Assembly (NCBI RefSeq): GCF_011189575.1
Contig: NZ_PUJW01000012.1
Coordinates: forward strand, 74,570-138,569
Reading direction: 5' to 3'
Source: Photorhabdus cinerea
Lineage (GTDB): Bacteria; Pseudomonadota; Gammaproteobacteria; Enterobacterales; Enterobacteriaceae
DNA length: 64,000 bases
Shown here: positions 46,528 to 55,505 of the stretch, piece by piece
Layout: every line of letters starts with the position of its first letter
How positions within the stretch are numbered: position 1 is the stretch's first letter
Program-made: the position numbers and the translations under genes
The notes under the pieces: generated by a model
Seen by the model: only the letters and a program-made list of their open reading frames with translations
Told to the model about the DNA's origin: nothing
Database searches by the model: none

Positions 46528-47554
46528 CATTTTGATCCTGCTTGATGATTTCCCTGACCACACTGGTAGCAAAACTGCCCGCAGGCAACCAGAAACTGAT
46601 TTTTACAGTGCCATTATCCAACCATTCCCAGCTCAAATTCTGAGGCTGCACCAGTATGGCTCTGCGGGAACAATCCACTCTTTCGCGCTTTACAAGCTCC
46701 CACAACGATTGATAGGGCTGCAAACATTGCCGTTCAAAAGCCGCAGATTGATACTGTGTTCCCAATTCACCATCCCCAGGCAGCGGAGCCGTTATCTGTA
46801 GTTCACCGTCAATTACCCGCTGTTGCAATTCAGGCAATTCAGCTTCGTTAGCCACAAACCAACTGCCACGCCCTGTCAATTGTAAAGCGTCACCATTAAT
46901 CACTTGCCGCTGTTGATCCCGAAGAATCCGCGCACTAGCCACCGTATTAAACATAGCACTACGGCTGGCTGAAAGATAAAAACTGCGTTTATTTCTCTCT
47001 CTTACCCGGATTTCATTATTAGCCCAACGCTGGGCTTGAACCAGATTTTGTCCATCTCGCCCAAAACGCTGTTCACCAAAATAATTAGGTACTCCACCTT
47101 GCTGAATCAGTTGTAATCTATTTTCAACAAACTGGTGATGACTGATTTCCCGTAAAATCAGTGTGAATGAATTTCCTTTCAATGCTCCGATACGAAGTTT
47201 ACGTTTCTGACGATCTGTCGCCAGAACTTCACACCCTTCAAGCTGAAACGATGCAAAATCAGGATTCTGTTTACCCGGTAGGTGTAAGCAAAACCACTGT
47301 TCTGTCACTGCATTACGGTCTTTTAAACCCGCATAACTAACCGATTTAGAGGATACTCCAGCAAAGCGGGCGAGGTTATCTGCAACAAATTGAGTATTAC
47401 AACCCGTTTTACGGATATGTACCATCAAGTGTTCTCCTTCTCCGTCAGGAGAAAACCCCAAATCTTCGTAAACAATAAAATCTTCCGGCGAAGCTTTTAA
47501 TATTCCGGTTGCTTCCGGTTGTCCATACAGCCAGTTTAATTCAGCCAATACCAT
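46505..47554 (-). CDS. truD: tRNA pseudouridine(13) synthase TruD
   Basis: TruD makes pseudouridine 13 in tRNA-Glu. The 349-residue protein has ILKASPEDFIVYEDLGF near the start, VSYAGLKDRNAVTEQWFCLHLPG with the catalytic Asp (GLKDR), and NYFGEQRFGRDGQN. The ATG at 47554 follows AAGGA; the TTG just before it is less likely. It lies 3 bp after ispF and its 3' end overlaps surE. Confidence 0.96.
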   Translation of the reverse strand: MVLAELNWLYGQPEATGILKASPEDFIVYEDLGFSPDGEGEHLMVHIRKTGCNTQFVADNLARFAGVSSKSVSYAGLKDRNAVTEQWFCLHLPGKQNPDFASFQLEGCEVLATDRQKRKLRIGALKGNSFTLILREISHHQFVENRLQLIQQGGVPNYFGEQRFGRDGQNLVQAQRWANNEIRVRERNKRSFYLSASRSAMFNTVASARILRDQQRQVINGDALQLTGRGSWFVANEAELPELQQRVIDGELQITAPLPGDGELGTQYQSAAFERQCLQPYQSLWELVKRERVDCSRRAILVQPQNLSWEWLDNGTVKISFWLPAGSFATSVVREIIKQDQNDVTNIIE

Positions 47555-47557
47555 CAA

Positions 47558-48031
47558 TTATTCCTTAACCAACAAAGCAACCGCTTCACAAGCAATACCT
47601 TCTTTACGCCCAACAAATCCCAATTTTTCGGTGGTTGTGGCTTTTACATTGATATCATCAAGGTGGCATTGCAGATCTTCAGCCAAATTGACTCTCATTT
47701 GCGGAACATGCGGCAGCATTTTTGGTGCTTGCGCAATAATCGTGATATCCAGATTACCAATCCGGTAACCCTTTTCTCTGATACGACGGTAGGCTTCACG
47801 CAATAACTTACGGCTATCCACTCCCTTAAGTGCTGGATCAGTATCTGGAAATAATTTACCGATATCACCCAATGCCATAGCTCCTAACAAGGCGTCTGTT
47901 GCTGCATGGAGCGCAACATCACCATCAGAGTGTGCCAGTAATCCTTGCTCATAAGGAATGCGGACACCACCGATAATAATCGGCCCTTCACCACCAAATT
48001 TATGCACATCGAAACCGTGTCCGATTCTCAT
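47558..48031 (-). CDS. ispF: 2-C-methyl-D-erythritol 2,4-cyclodiphosphate synthase IspF
   Basis: IspF forms the cyclic diphosphate in the methylerythritol phosphate route to isoprenoids. The 157-residue zinc enzyme has GHGFDVHKF (Asp8, His10 ligands), LLAHSDGDVALHAATDALLGA and DIGKLFPDTD. The gene overlaps ispD by 4 bp. Confidence 0.97.
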   Translation of the reverse strand: MRIGHGFDVHKFGGEGPIIIGGVRIPYEQGLLAHSDGDVALHAATDALLGAMALGDIGKLFPDTDPALKGVDSRKLLREAYRRIREKGYRIGNLDITIIAQAPKMLPHVPQMRVNLAEDLQCHLDDINVKATTTEKLGFVGRKEGIACEAVALLVKE

Positions 48032-48780
48032 GATGCCTGTTCCTTACATTTTTTGGACAGATAAAATTCTGCTAATGCCAAATCCTCAGAGCGCGTGACT
48101 TTTATATTGTCAGAACGCCCGTTAACCAATACCGGTTGATAACCACAATATTCCAATGCAGAAGCTTCATCAGTGATGTTGACATGTTGTGAAAGTGCTT
48201 TTGACAAGCAATCCCTCAGCAATATCAATGGAAAAAGCTGCGGTGTCAGTGCATGCCAGAGATCTTGACGTTCTACCGTATGGTCAATAACCCCCTGACC
48301 AACCCGTCCACGTTTCATCGTATCGCGGACCGGAGATGCCAAAATACCACCACATGTCATATTTCCCTGCTCATCTGCTTCTGCTAGTTGTAACAAACGT
48401 TCAAGATCGTCACGGTGTAAACAAGGGCGGGCTGCATCATGTACCAAAACCCAGCAATGATCATTCTCGACCAAATGAGCCAGATAATTTAAACCAGCCA
48501 ATACAGAATCTGCACGCTGTTCGCCACCGACTACCGTAGTAATGCGTGAATCGGAAGCAACATCAAGGAATTGAAACTGAGTGTCAGCAGGATTTAAAAC
48601 AACCACAACGCGCTGAATACGGGGATGATCAAGTAATGCATCCAGGGTATGTTCAATAACAGTCTTTCCAGCAATAGCCAGATATTGCTTTGGGCAATCC
48701 GAATTCATTCGGCTACCAATACCCGCAGCTGGTATCAAAGCAATAATATCAGCACAGGAACGAAGTAATAGATTGTTCAT
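48028..48780 (-). CDS. ispD: 2-C-methyl-D-erythritol 4-phosphate cytidylyltransferase IspD
   Basis: IspD couples methylerythritol phosphate with CTP. The 250-residue protein has the nucleotide-binding ALIPAAGIGSRMNSDCPKQYL, VVGGEQRADSVLAGL and VHDAARPCL. It is part of ftsB-ispD-ispF-truD and overlaps ispF. Confidence 0.97.
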   Translation of the reverse strand: MNNLLLRSCADIIALIPAAGIGSRMNSDCPKQYLAIAGKTVIEHTLDALLDHPRIQRVVVVLNPADTQFQFLDVASDSRITTVVGGEQRADSVLAGLNYLAHLVENDHCWVLVHDAARPCLHRDDLERLLQLAEADEQGNMTCGGILASPVRDTMKRGRVGQGVIDHTVERQDLWHALTPQLFPLILLRDCLSKALSQHVNITDEASALEYCGYQPVLVNGRSDNIKVTRSEDLALAEFYLSKKCKEQAS

Positions 48781-48785
48781 TTTGA

Positions 48786-49106
48786 TTATTGAGTATTATT
48801 AGGTGTCGAGGGCAGTGAAGTGTTTTCTTTAGATTTATCAGCGACTAAACGATAGAAGGTCTCACCAGGTTTTACCATACCCAGTACACTACGGGCTCGT
48901 TCTTCAATGGCTTCCTGCCCACCATTGAGATCATTAATCTCCTCCGATAGCTGAGCATTGCGCACTTTAAGTTTACTGTTCTTGCGTTCTTGCGCAGCAA
49001 CATCATTCTTAATCTGCACATAATCATGAACACCGTTTTTGCCAAGCCACAGTGAATACTGTAACCATCCGAATAAAACCAGTAATAGCAGCGTTAGCTT
49101 ACCCAT
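48786..49106 (-). CDS. ftsB: Cell division protein FtsB
   Basis: FtsB is a small bitopic divisome protein that forms a complex with FtsL and FtsQ. It has 106 residues. One N-terminal membrane helix (KLTLLLLVLFGWLQYSLWLG) is followed by a coiled-coil (about residues 30-70, KNDVAAQERKNSKLKVRNAQLSEEINDL) and GMVKPGETFYRLV. In E. coli ygbE and cysC lie next; here a decayed toxin-antitoxin module takes the place of ygbE. Confidence 0.96.
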   Translation of the reverse strand: MGKLTLLLLVLFGWLQYSLWLGKNGVHDYVQIKNDVAAQERKNSKLKVRNAQLSEEINDLNGGQEAIEERARSVLGMVKPGETFYRLVADKSKENTSLPSTPNNTQ

Positions 49107-49265
49107 TTCCGCCCCCTGAAATATCCGTCAATCATCCCATAACTCAAAGAATGACGCTACTATCACAAAACATGATAGGGGAAAAAATAGTTGAATGAAG
49201 TTATTACATAAGCACTTCATAGAAGATTTAATAATGACGATGAAATGTTCGCTTATTGCCGTAGC

Positions 49266-49672
49266 CTAGTATTTTTCCCGAAAGCCTTCGGCGATTTTTT
49301 CCAGTTCATTCATTAAATTGATATCCCTGTCCGTCTCAACTACATCATTGGGTTTGTTATGATCCCAATGTTTGATAATCGCGATTAACAGATAAGTGTT
49401 GGCGTCTAAAAAAACCAAGGCAATAAACCAAAACATAGCCACTGGTTCGTTTAAATTGCACCAGTTTAAGTGGAAATCCTTTATCTTTGAAATGCAAATG
49501 CTGCAATTCAAGATAAGATCGGTTATGCGTAAACCGGTAGGGAACGTCCCGACCAAAGGTAACTGGTAAGCCTTTTCCCTCTTTAATAGGCCCGAAAGTC
49601 ATCAACCAGCGCTTTGGTTCTCTGTTCGCCTAAAGCCTCTTTCAAACCACGGTGCGTAAATATTCGTATCAC
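49266..49672 (-). pseudogene. Decayed YafO-type toxin gene
   Basis: Joining three frames recovers a YafO-like mRNA interferase. From the GTG at 49672 the frame reads IRIFTHRGLKEALGEQRTKALVDDFRAY and meets a stop. One base later it continues as KEGKGLPVTFGRDVPY...LKLVQFKRTSGYVLVYCLGF. A further shift in an A7 tract (49408-49414) leads to FLDANTYLLIAIIKHWDHNKP...LEKIAEGFREKY. Order and motifs follow E. coli YafO (LPDIFGRD, LRQFSRT, LVYCQGAF, WLLIAILKHPEPHK, AEAFRMRF). Each break is explained by one extra base (near 49582-49586 and in the A7 tract). The toxin is probably dead. Confidence 0.75.
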
Positions 49673-49745
49673 CGCTGAGTTTCCTTAAATTCACAGGCTA
49701 CTAAAGATTGATCGTGTCCTTTCTTCGGGGAGAGATATCCATACA

Positions 49746-50060
49746 TTACGACCATTCTTCGTAGTCTCCTCCTCCCCCTTCTTTGATCTTTGCAGCCATC
49801 TTAGTGGCTATTTTATTCATATTCAGCCCTTCTCCGGTGAAATTGGTCGGGATACTTTTCAACTCCGTATTTCTCCGTTGTGCATATTCACAAAACGCGC
49901 TCATCTCTTCAAAAAGCGCCGCAGGAACAGCGTAGAACTGGATCTGATTGTTAGATGAAACAGCAATAGCATCCCCTTGGGCTTCTGCCAGTGCTGCACT
50001 GGGATTGGATTTAAACTTACTAATAGCTGTCGTGTAGCCACACATCACTTTCTGCAACAT
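49746..50060 (-). CDS. YafN/StbD-like antitoxin (Phd/YefM type)
   Basis: A 104-residue protein whose N-terminal half fits the Phd/YefM antitoxin fold: TTAISKFKSNPSAALAEAQGDAIAVSSNNQIQFYAVPAALFEEM. The ATG at 50060 follows AGAGG; a frame extension to 50093 is possible. It precedes the broken YafO-like toxin by 73 bp, the usual antitoxin-toxin order. The C-terminal tail (MNKIATKMAAKIKEGGGGDYEEW) is unusual. The antitoxin appears intact while the toxin is not. Confidence 0.75.
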   Translation of the reverse strand: MLQKVMCGYTTAISKFKSNPSAALAEAQGDAIAVSSNNQIQFYAVPAALFEEMSAFCEYAQRRNTELKSIPTNFTGEGLNMNKIATKMAAKIKEGGGGDYEEWS

Positions 50061-50323
50061 GGCAAACCTCTGATCGGAAAAATCATATAGCACACTAAAT
50101 ATAGAGCTAAATGTAACCCTATATTTAATCTAGATCCAGTGTCTTGCAGGCTGTTGAGCGGACTATCTTTAACTACACCACCAGCATCCAGCACCAAGAA
50201 ACGAATACCCTTGGGTGATATCAGCGCGGCACCTTCATGAGGCTAATAAAGTGTTTCCTTCCTGAAAAAATATTAGGCAACACACAACCGCAGCCTAATA
50301 TCGACTTTATGCTTTTATTAACG

Positions 50324-50956
50324 TTATGCGTTATTAACTGTTAAACATATAATTCCGCCTTTTTCCAGTTCCATTAGTAACCGTTCCACCGATTCTTCAA
50401 CGGGTTGTTGGCCTGAAAGATAAATTTCCGGGTTATCGGGAACCTCATAAACTGAATCAATCCCCGTAAAATGACGAATTTCACCCGCACGAGCTTTTTT
50501 ATATAATCCTTTAGGATCACGGGATTCGCAGATTTCCAACGGCGTATCGACAAAAACTTCAATAAATTGCCCCGGCTCCAGTAGTTCACGAACCTTTTGC
50601 CTCTCTGCTTTATGAGGGGAAATAAAAGCAGTCAGTACGACTAAACCAGCATCTACCATCAGATTTGTAACTTCACCCACACGGCGGATATTTTCCTGCC
50701 TGTCCTGTTCAGAAAATTCCAAATCACTGCAAAGGCCATGACGCAGATTATCACCATCAAGCAGATAAGTTTTTATCCCCCGTTGAAACAGTGCCTGCTC
50801 CAAAGCACCGGCCACAGTGGATTTCCCAGAACCGGATAACCCCGTGAACCAAATAACCAATGCAGGATGTCCATTTTCAGCTTCCCGCTGCACTCTGGTC
50901 AGTTGATGCGCATGCCAGACCACATTTTCTGGCACCAAATTTTCAATATCAGCCAA
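50324..50956 (-). CDS. cysC: Adenylyl-sulfate kinase CysC
   Basis: CysC phosphorylates adenosine 5'-phosphosulfate to PAPS. The 210-residue protein has the P-loop WFTGLSGSGKSTVAGAL, YLLDGDNLRHGLCSDLEFS and FISPHKAERQKVR. The start appears to be TTG at 50956: GGAGG lies eight bases upstream in the end of cysN, the TTG follows the cysN stop by one base, and the next residues align with the family. It is the last gene of cysGDNC. Confidence 0.95.
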   Translation of the reverse strand: MADIENLVPENVVWHAHQLTRVQREAENGHPALVIWFTGLSGSGKSTVAGALEQALFQRGIKTYLLDGDNLRHGLCSDLEFSEQDRQENIRRVGEVTNLMVDAGLVVLTAFISPHKAERQKVRELLEPGQFIEVFVDTPLEICESRDPKGLYKKARAGEIRHFTGIDSVYEVPDNPEIYLSGQQPVEESVERLLMELEKGGIICLTVNNA

Positions 50957-50957
50957 C

Positions 50958-52400
50958 TTATTTACCTCCCAGTAAATCTCTGGCCCCCCAGTGCGGGAAG
51001 TGGCGACGAATTAACCGGTTCAATTCCAGTTCAAATTCGCTGAATTCTTTTGGTCCTTCATAAACATTTGTCTGAATTTCACGCACCAAACCCGCGCCAA
51101 CAGTAACATTAGTCAACCGATCAATAAAAATAATGCCACCAGTATCACCATTTTGTTGATAGCTATCGAGCATTAATGGCTCTTCAAAAGAAAACTCCAC
51201 CGACCCGATTGCATTCAAGGGCAAATCAACAGTGACCCGTTGTGTCAGGCTAGTGATATCCACTTGATACTGAATATTCTCAACTTTGCCACGACTCTTT
51301 TTACCCGCCACTTTGATATCAAGATTCTGTCCCTGCACCAAAGGCTGTTCAGACATCCATACCATATCCACCAACGCATGCCGAGTAACAATCATTTCAT
51401 CATCAGCAGAAATCAGGAGATCTCCCCGGCTGATATCGACTTCATCTTTCAATACCACGGTGATTGCTTCACCAGGGACAGCAAAATCCAAATCACCATT
51501 AAACGTTACGATCCGCTCCACTTGAGAGCTTACACCAGACGGCATAACTTTAATTTTCTGCCCCTTACGCAAAACCCCAGATGAGAGAGTGCCACTGTAA
51601 CCACGAAAATCGAGATCAGGCCGGCTGACATATTGTACCGGGAAACGTAATAACTGCTTCGATGCTTCTTTCTTCACATCTGCGGTTTCAAGAATATCCA
51701 ACAATGTTGGCCCTTCATACCAAGCCATATTGGTACTTCTGGTGACAATGTTGTCGCCATCCAATGCTGAGATCGGAACAAAATAAACTGCCAAATCTGT
51801 CGGCAATTGAGCGGCGAAATTCATATAATCCTGTTTGATCTGATCAAAAACTTCCTGACGGTATTCCATCAGATCCATTTTATTCACAGCAACCACCAAG
51901 TGGCGAATCCCCAATAATGTACTGATAAAACTGTGACGACGGGTTTGCTCCTGAACACCTTTACGGGCATCAATCAACAAAATAGAGAGATCACAAGTCG
52001 ATGCGCCAGTCGCCATATTGCGGGTGTACTGTTCATGCCCCGGTGTATCGGCAATAATAAATTTGCGTTTTTCTGTTGAGAAATAACGATAAGCCACATC
52101 AATGGTAATACCCTGTTCGCGCTCTGCGGCAAGACCATCCACCAGCAAAGCCAGATCCAATTTTTCACCCTGAGTACCGATTCGTTTACTGTCATTTTGC
52201 AAGGTTGAAAGCTGATCTTCGTAGATCTGACGGGTATCATGTAACAGACGGCCAATCAGGGTACTTTTACCATCATCCACGCTGCCACAAGTCAGGAAAC
52301 GCAATAATCCCTTATCCTGTTGAGCATGCAGATAAGCCTCCACACCGCCCTGTTGTTTAATTTGATGAGCAATAGCTTCATTTTGTGCAAGTGCTGACAT
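50958..52400 (-). CDS. cysN: Sulfate adenylyltransferase GTPase subunit CysN
   Basis: CysN hydrolyses GTP to drive formation of adenosine 5'-phosphosulfate by CysD. The 480-residue translation-factor-type GTPase has LTCGSVDDGKSTLIGRLLHD (G1), DTPGHEQYTRNMATGAS (G3) and VVAVNKMDLM (G4), followed by EF-Tu-like beta domains. It lies between cysD and cysC with an 11-bp gap on the cysD side. Confidence 0.97.
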   Translation of the reverse strand: MSALAQNEAIAHQIKQQGGVEAYLHAQQDKGLLRFLTCGSVDDGKSTLIGRLLHDTRQIYEDQLSTLQNDSKRIGTQGEKLDLALLVDGLAAEREQGITIDVAYRYFSTEKRKFIIADTPGHEQYTRNMATGASTCDLSILLIDARKGVQEQTRRHSFISTLLGIRHLVVAVNKMDLMEYRQEVFDQIKQDYMNFAAQLPTDLAVYFVPISALDGDNIVTRSTNMAWYEGPTLLDILETADVKKEASKQLLRFPVQYVSRPDLDFRGYSGTLSSGVLRKGQKIKVMPSGVSSQVERIVTFNGDLDFAVPGEAITVVLKDEVDISRGDLLISADDEMIVTRHALVDMVWMSEQPLVQGQNLDIKVAGKKSRGKVENIQYQVDITSLTQRVTVDLPLNAIGSVEFSFEEPLMLDSYQQNGDTGGIIFIDRLTNVTVGAGLVREIQTNVYEGPKEFSEFELELNRLIRRHFPHWGARDLLGGK

Positions 52401-52411
52401 GGTCGTTCTCC

Positions 52412-53320
52412 TTAGAAATAACCCTGACGTTTTTTCAGTTCCATAGAAGCAGATTGATCACTGTCAATCAGCCGCCCTTGCCGCTCACTTGTCGTAGATA
52501 TCAGCATCTCTTCAATAATTTCTGGCAGTGTTTCAGCATCGGATTTCACCGCGCCTGTTAGTGGCCAGCAACCAAGGGTACGGAATCGTACTTTGCGTTG
52601 GCTGATAACTTCGCCAGGTTTCAGATCGATCCGGTCGTCATCAACCATAATCAGTGTGCCATCACGTTCCAGTATCGGACGCGGTTTAGCAAAATAGAGA
52701 GGAACGATATCAATTTGCTCCAGATAGATGTATTGCCAAACATCCAGTTCAGTCCAGTTAGACAGCGGGAACACACGAATGCTTTCACCTTTGTTAATCT
52801 GGCCGTTGTAATTACGCCACAATTCAGGGCGCTGGTTTTTAGGGTCCCAGCGATGTGAACGGTCACGGAATGAATAAATACGCTCTTTAGCTCGCGATTT
52901 CTCTTCATCACGACGGGCACCACCAAAAGCCGCATCAAAACCATATTTATCCAGTGCCTGTTTCAACCCTTCCGTTTTCATGATGTCAGTATGTTTAGCA
53001 CTGCCATGAATAAATGGGTTTATTCCCATCGCTTCCCCTTGTGGATTGCGATACACCAATAGTTCAAAACCATAATTCTTGGCGGTACGATCACGGAACT
53101 CGTACATCTCGCGGAATTTCCAGCCTGTATCCACATGCAATAAAGGAAATGGCAATGTTCCCGGATAGAACGCCTTACGCGCAAGATGAAGCATGACTGA
53201 AGAATCTTTACCAATGGAGTAAAGCATCACCGGATTTTCAAACTCTGCGGCCACTTCCCGCATGATATGGATACTTTCAGCTTCAAGTTGCTGCAAGTGT
53301 GTCAATCTTTTCTCGTCCAT
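52412..53320 (-). CDS. cysD: Sulfate adenylyltransferase subunit CysD
   Basis: CysD (ATP sulfurylase small subunit) makes adenosine 5'-phosphosulfate from sulfate and ATP. From the ATG at 53320 it has 302 residues, the E. coli length, starting MDEKRLTHLQQLEAESI; the longer frame to 53338 overlaps cysG and is unlikely. The PP-loop-type motif MLYSIGKDSSVMLHLARKAF and AAFGGARRDEEKSRAKERI are present. Confidence 0.97.
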   Translation of the reverse strand: MDEKRLTHLQQLEAESIHIMREVAAEFENPVMLYSIGKDSSVMLHLARKAFYPGTLPFPLLHVDTGWKFREMYEFRDRTAKNYGFELLVYRNPQGEAMGINPFIHGSAKHTDIMKTEGLKQALDKYGFDAAFGGARRDEEKSRAKERIYSFRDRSHRWDPKNQRPELWRNYNGQINKGESIRVFPLSNWTELDVWQYIYLEQIDIVPLYFAKPRPILERDGTLIMVDDDRIDLKPGEVISQRKVRFRTLGCWPLTGAVKSDAETLPEIIEEMLISTTSERQGRLIDSDQSASMELKKRQGYF

Positions 53321-53330
53321 TACGACTCCC

Positions 53331-54743
53331 TTATGCAAAATCGACTACTGCCGGACGGCTTACCGTGGCAATAGGTTGTTGCCCGAACCAGGCTATCTGA
53401 TGGTGGAGTTGAGCAACCTCACCCACTACCAGTAAGGCCGGTGACGGTGCCTGCTGTGCTAACTGTTCCAGTTCGAGCAAAGTGCCTGTCAATACTTGCT
53501 GTTCTGGGCGAGTACCACAACCAATGACGGCCACGGGTGTATCTTCCGCTCGCCCATGTAAAATGAGTTGATGACTTATCAAGGCGGCTTTTACCGTTCC
53601 CATATAAATCGCCAGTGTCTGATTACCTCCGGCCAAAGCCTGCCAATCCAACTCATTACCATTTTCTCGGCAATGACCGGTAATAAAAGTGATACTCTGC
53701 GAATGTTCCCGGTGAGTTAGCGGAATTCCGGCATACGCAGTCGCTCCGATAGCGGCAGTAATTCCCGGTACAACCTGAAAAGGAATACCTGCTGATGCTG
53801 CAACTTGTAACTCTTCTCCCCCGCGACCAAAAATAAAGGGATCACCACCTTTAAGACGAACTACTTTTTTCCCTTGTCTGGCAAATTTCACTATTAACCG
53901 GTTAGTTTCCGCCTGAGAAACAGAGTGATTACCCGCTCTTTTGCCAACACAAATTTTATCTGCATCACGGCGAACCAGATCCAGTACATCGTTGCTGACC
54001 AAATGATCATAAAGCACCACATCAGCCTGCTGAATAACCTGTAATCCTTTTAACGTCAGCAATCCTGGATCACCCGGACCCGCCCCAACTAAAGCCAATT
54101 CTCCCAGTGAATCAGACTGTTCCAGTTGTTGCTCAAGCTGTTTTTCCGCCTGTTGGATCTGACCGTTTGCAACCAACATCGCGAAACGTCCATTGAAAGC
54201 CTGTTCCCAAAAAGAACGACGCTGGCGCATAGAAGTTAATTGCTGTTTCACACGTTCACGCCAATTGCCAGCAATTTTCGCCATCGTACCAAGACTGGAA
54301 GGAAGTAACGCTTCCAGTTTTTCTCGTATTAAACGTGCTAATACCGGCGATTTTCCGGCTGATGAAATTGCTACCAAAACAGGGGAACGGTCAATAATTG
54401 ATGGAAAAATAAATGAGCAATGAGATTGATCATCAACCACATTGACCAAAATACCGCGCTTATCCGCCTCAGTAAAAACCCGATGATTAAGAACGTGGTC
54501 ATCAGTCGCAGCAATCGCCAAAAAGATGCCATCAAGATATTCCAACCGGAATTCGTCCTTATACCATTCAAATTCACCTGCCCGATAACGCTGTTGCAAT
54601 TCAGAGCACAATTCAGGAGCTACAACCTGCAATGATGCACCTGCCCGCAGTAGTAACGTGGCCTTACGTGCGGCCACCTCTCCACCACCGACAAGTAATA
54701 CAAGTCGCCCCTTTAGCTCAACAAATATGGGTAAGTAATCCAC
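53331..54743 (-). CDS. cysG: Siroheme synthase CysG
   Basis: CysG makes siroheme, the cofactor of sulfite reductase. The N-terminal half (GRLVLLVGGGEVAARKATLLL) is the NAD-dependent dehydrogenase/ferrochelatase. The C-terminal half is the uroporphyrinogen III methyltransferase (ALVGAGPGDPGLLTLKGLQVIQQADVVLYDHL, VRLKGGDPFIFGRGGEE). At 470 residues it is full length. It starts with GTG at 54743 after AAGG. It is the first gene of cysGDNC. In E. coli cysG lies with nir genes instead. An ERIC element lies 28 bp upstream, in the probable 5' leader. Confidence 0.96.
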   Translation of the reverse strand: MDYLPIFVELKGRLVLLVGGGEVAARKATLLLRAGASLQVVAPELCSELQQRYRAGEFEWYKDEFRLEYLDGIFLAIAATDDHVLNHRVFTEADKRGILVNVVDDQSHCSFIFPSIIDRSPVLVAISSAGKSPVLARLIREKLEALLPSSLGTMAKIAGNWRERVKQQLTSMRQRRSFWEQAFNGRFAMLVANGQIQQAEKQLEQQLEQSDSLGELALVGAGPGDPGLLTLKGLQVIQQADVVLYDHLVSNDVLDLVRRDADKICVGKRAGNHSVSQAETNRLIVKFARQGKKVVRLKGGDPFIFGRGGEELQVAASAGIPFQVVPGITAAIGATAYAGIPLTHREHSQSITFITGHCRENGNELDWQALAGGNQTLAIYMGTVKAALISHQLILHGRAEDTPVAVIGCGTRPEQQVLTGTLLELEQLAQQAPSPALLVVGEVAQLHHQIAWFGQQPIATVSRPAVVDFA

Positions 54744-54771
54744 GATTGCCTTTCGTATCCAGTGAAGTATT

Positions 54772-54897
54772 TATACCCGTTATCTTTCAAGTCGCCTCTT
54801 TGTTGGCTGCTTTCACTTACCCCAGTCACATAGTTATCTATGCTCTTGGGATGCGTTCACTTGCCACCGCGCTGCAATTTGAAATCTATTGGGTATA
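54772..54897. repeat. Full-length ERIC/IRU element
   Basis: A 126-bp copy from TATACCC to GGGTATA, with the same arms as the element at 36034 and the central palindrome CATAGTTATCTATG. It is located between cysG and the HicB-like gene. Confidence 0.85.
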
Positions 54898-55036
54898 TAA
54901 GTAATGAAACTGTTTCGAATGAATATATGAGTCGGTGGTAAGGTTATGAAATGACAAAAAGGAATTAATTGTTCTGTAATGGAATATAGCTAACCTTTTC
55001 AGAATAACTTTTCATTAGATTGCATTGAGGACAAAG

Positions 55037-55387
55037 GTGACAGTACAAAATACAATGATAGTCGCCGGACAGCCGGCTGTTATTTGTTACGTGCCGGAAA
55101 TCAGCATGTTCAGGGGCAAGTTCTTGGGATTGTCCGGTTATTGTGATTTTGTCTCTGATAGTATTCAAGGATTACAAGATGAGGGTGAAATATCTCTACA
55201 TGAATATCTTGAAGATTACAGCGCATCAGGTATTGAACCTTATGCAACGCAAAAAAAAATCAAAACATTTACTCTGCACTACCCCGAATCATTTGGGGAG
55301 CGACTGCATCATGCAACAGCCGAGCATCAGATTTCGGTGAACGTGTTCATCATTGAAATTTTAAATGGACGAATGAAACACGCGTAA
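55037..55387 (+). CDS. HicB-like antitoxin protein, orphan
   Basis: A 116-residue protein. Residues about 10-70 resemble the partial RNase-H-like fold of HicB antitoxins (AVICYVPEISMFRGKFLGLSGYCDFVSDSIQGLQDEGEISLHEYLEDY). The C-terminal part (KTFTLHYPESFGERLHHATAEHQISVNVFIIEIL) fits a ribbon-helix-helix DNA-binding domain. The GTG at 55037 has GAGG seven bases upstream; a TTG at 55025 is also in frame. HicA, a small toxin normally next to it, is not present on either side. Family assignment is moderate. Confidence 0.65.
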   Translation: MTVQNTMIVAGQPAVICYVPEISMFRGKFLGLSGYCDFVSDSIQGLQDEGEISLHEYLEDYSASGIEPYATQKKIKTFTLHYPESFGERLHHATAEHQISVNVFIIEILNGRMKHA

Positions 55388-55443
55388 AAATCCATTACAC
55401 ATCAGGACTAAATTGTTTTTCAGGCTATTTATATTAATAATCA

Positions 55444-55468
55444 CCCTCGCCCCAAAACAAAGCGAGGG
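55444..55468. terminator. Terminator between convergent hicB-like gene and cysH
   Basis: CCCTCGC (55444-55450) pairs with GCGAGGG (55462-55468) around an 11-nt loop; CTTTAT follows on the plus strand. Confidence 0.6.
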
Positions 55469-55505
55469 CTTTATCATCAATCCTTCTCAGGAAATATCCG
55501 GGTCT

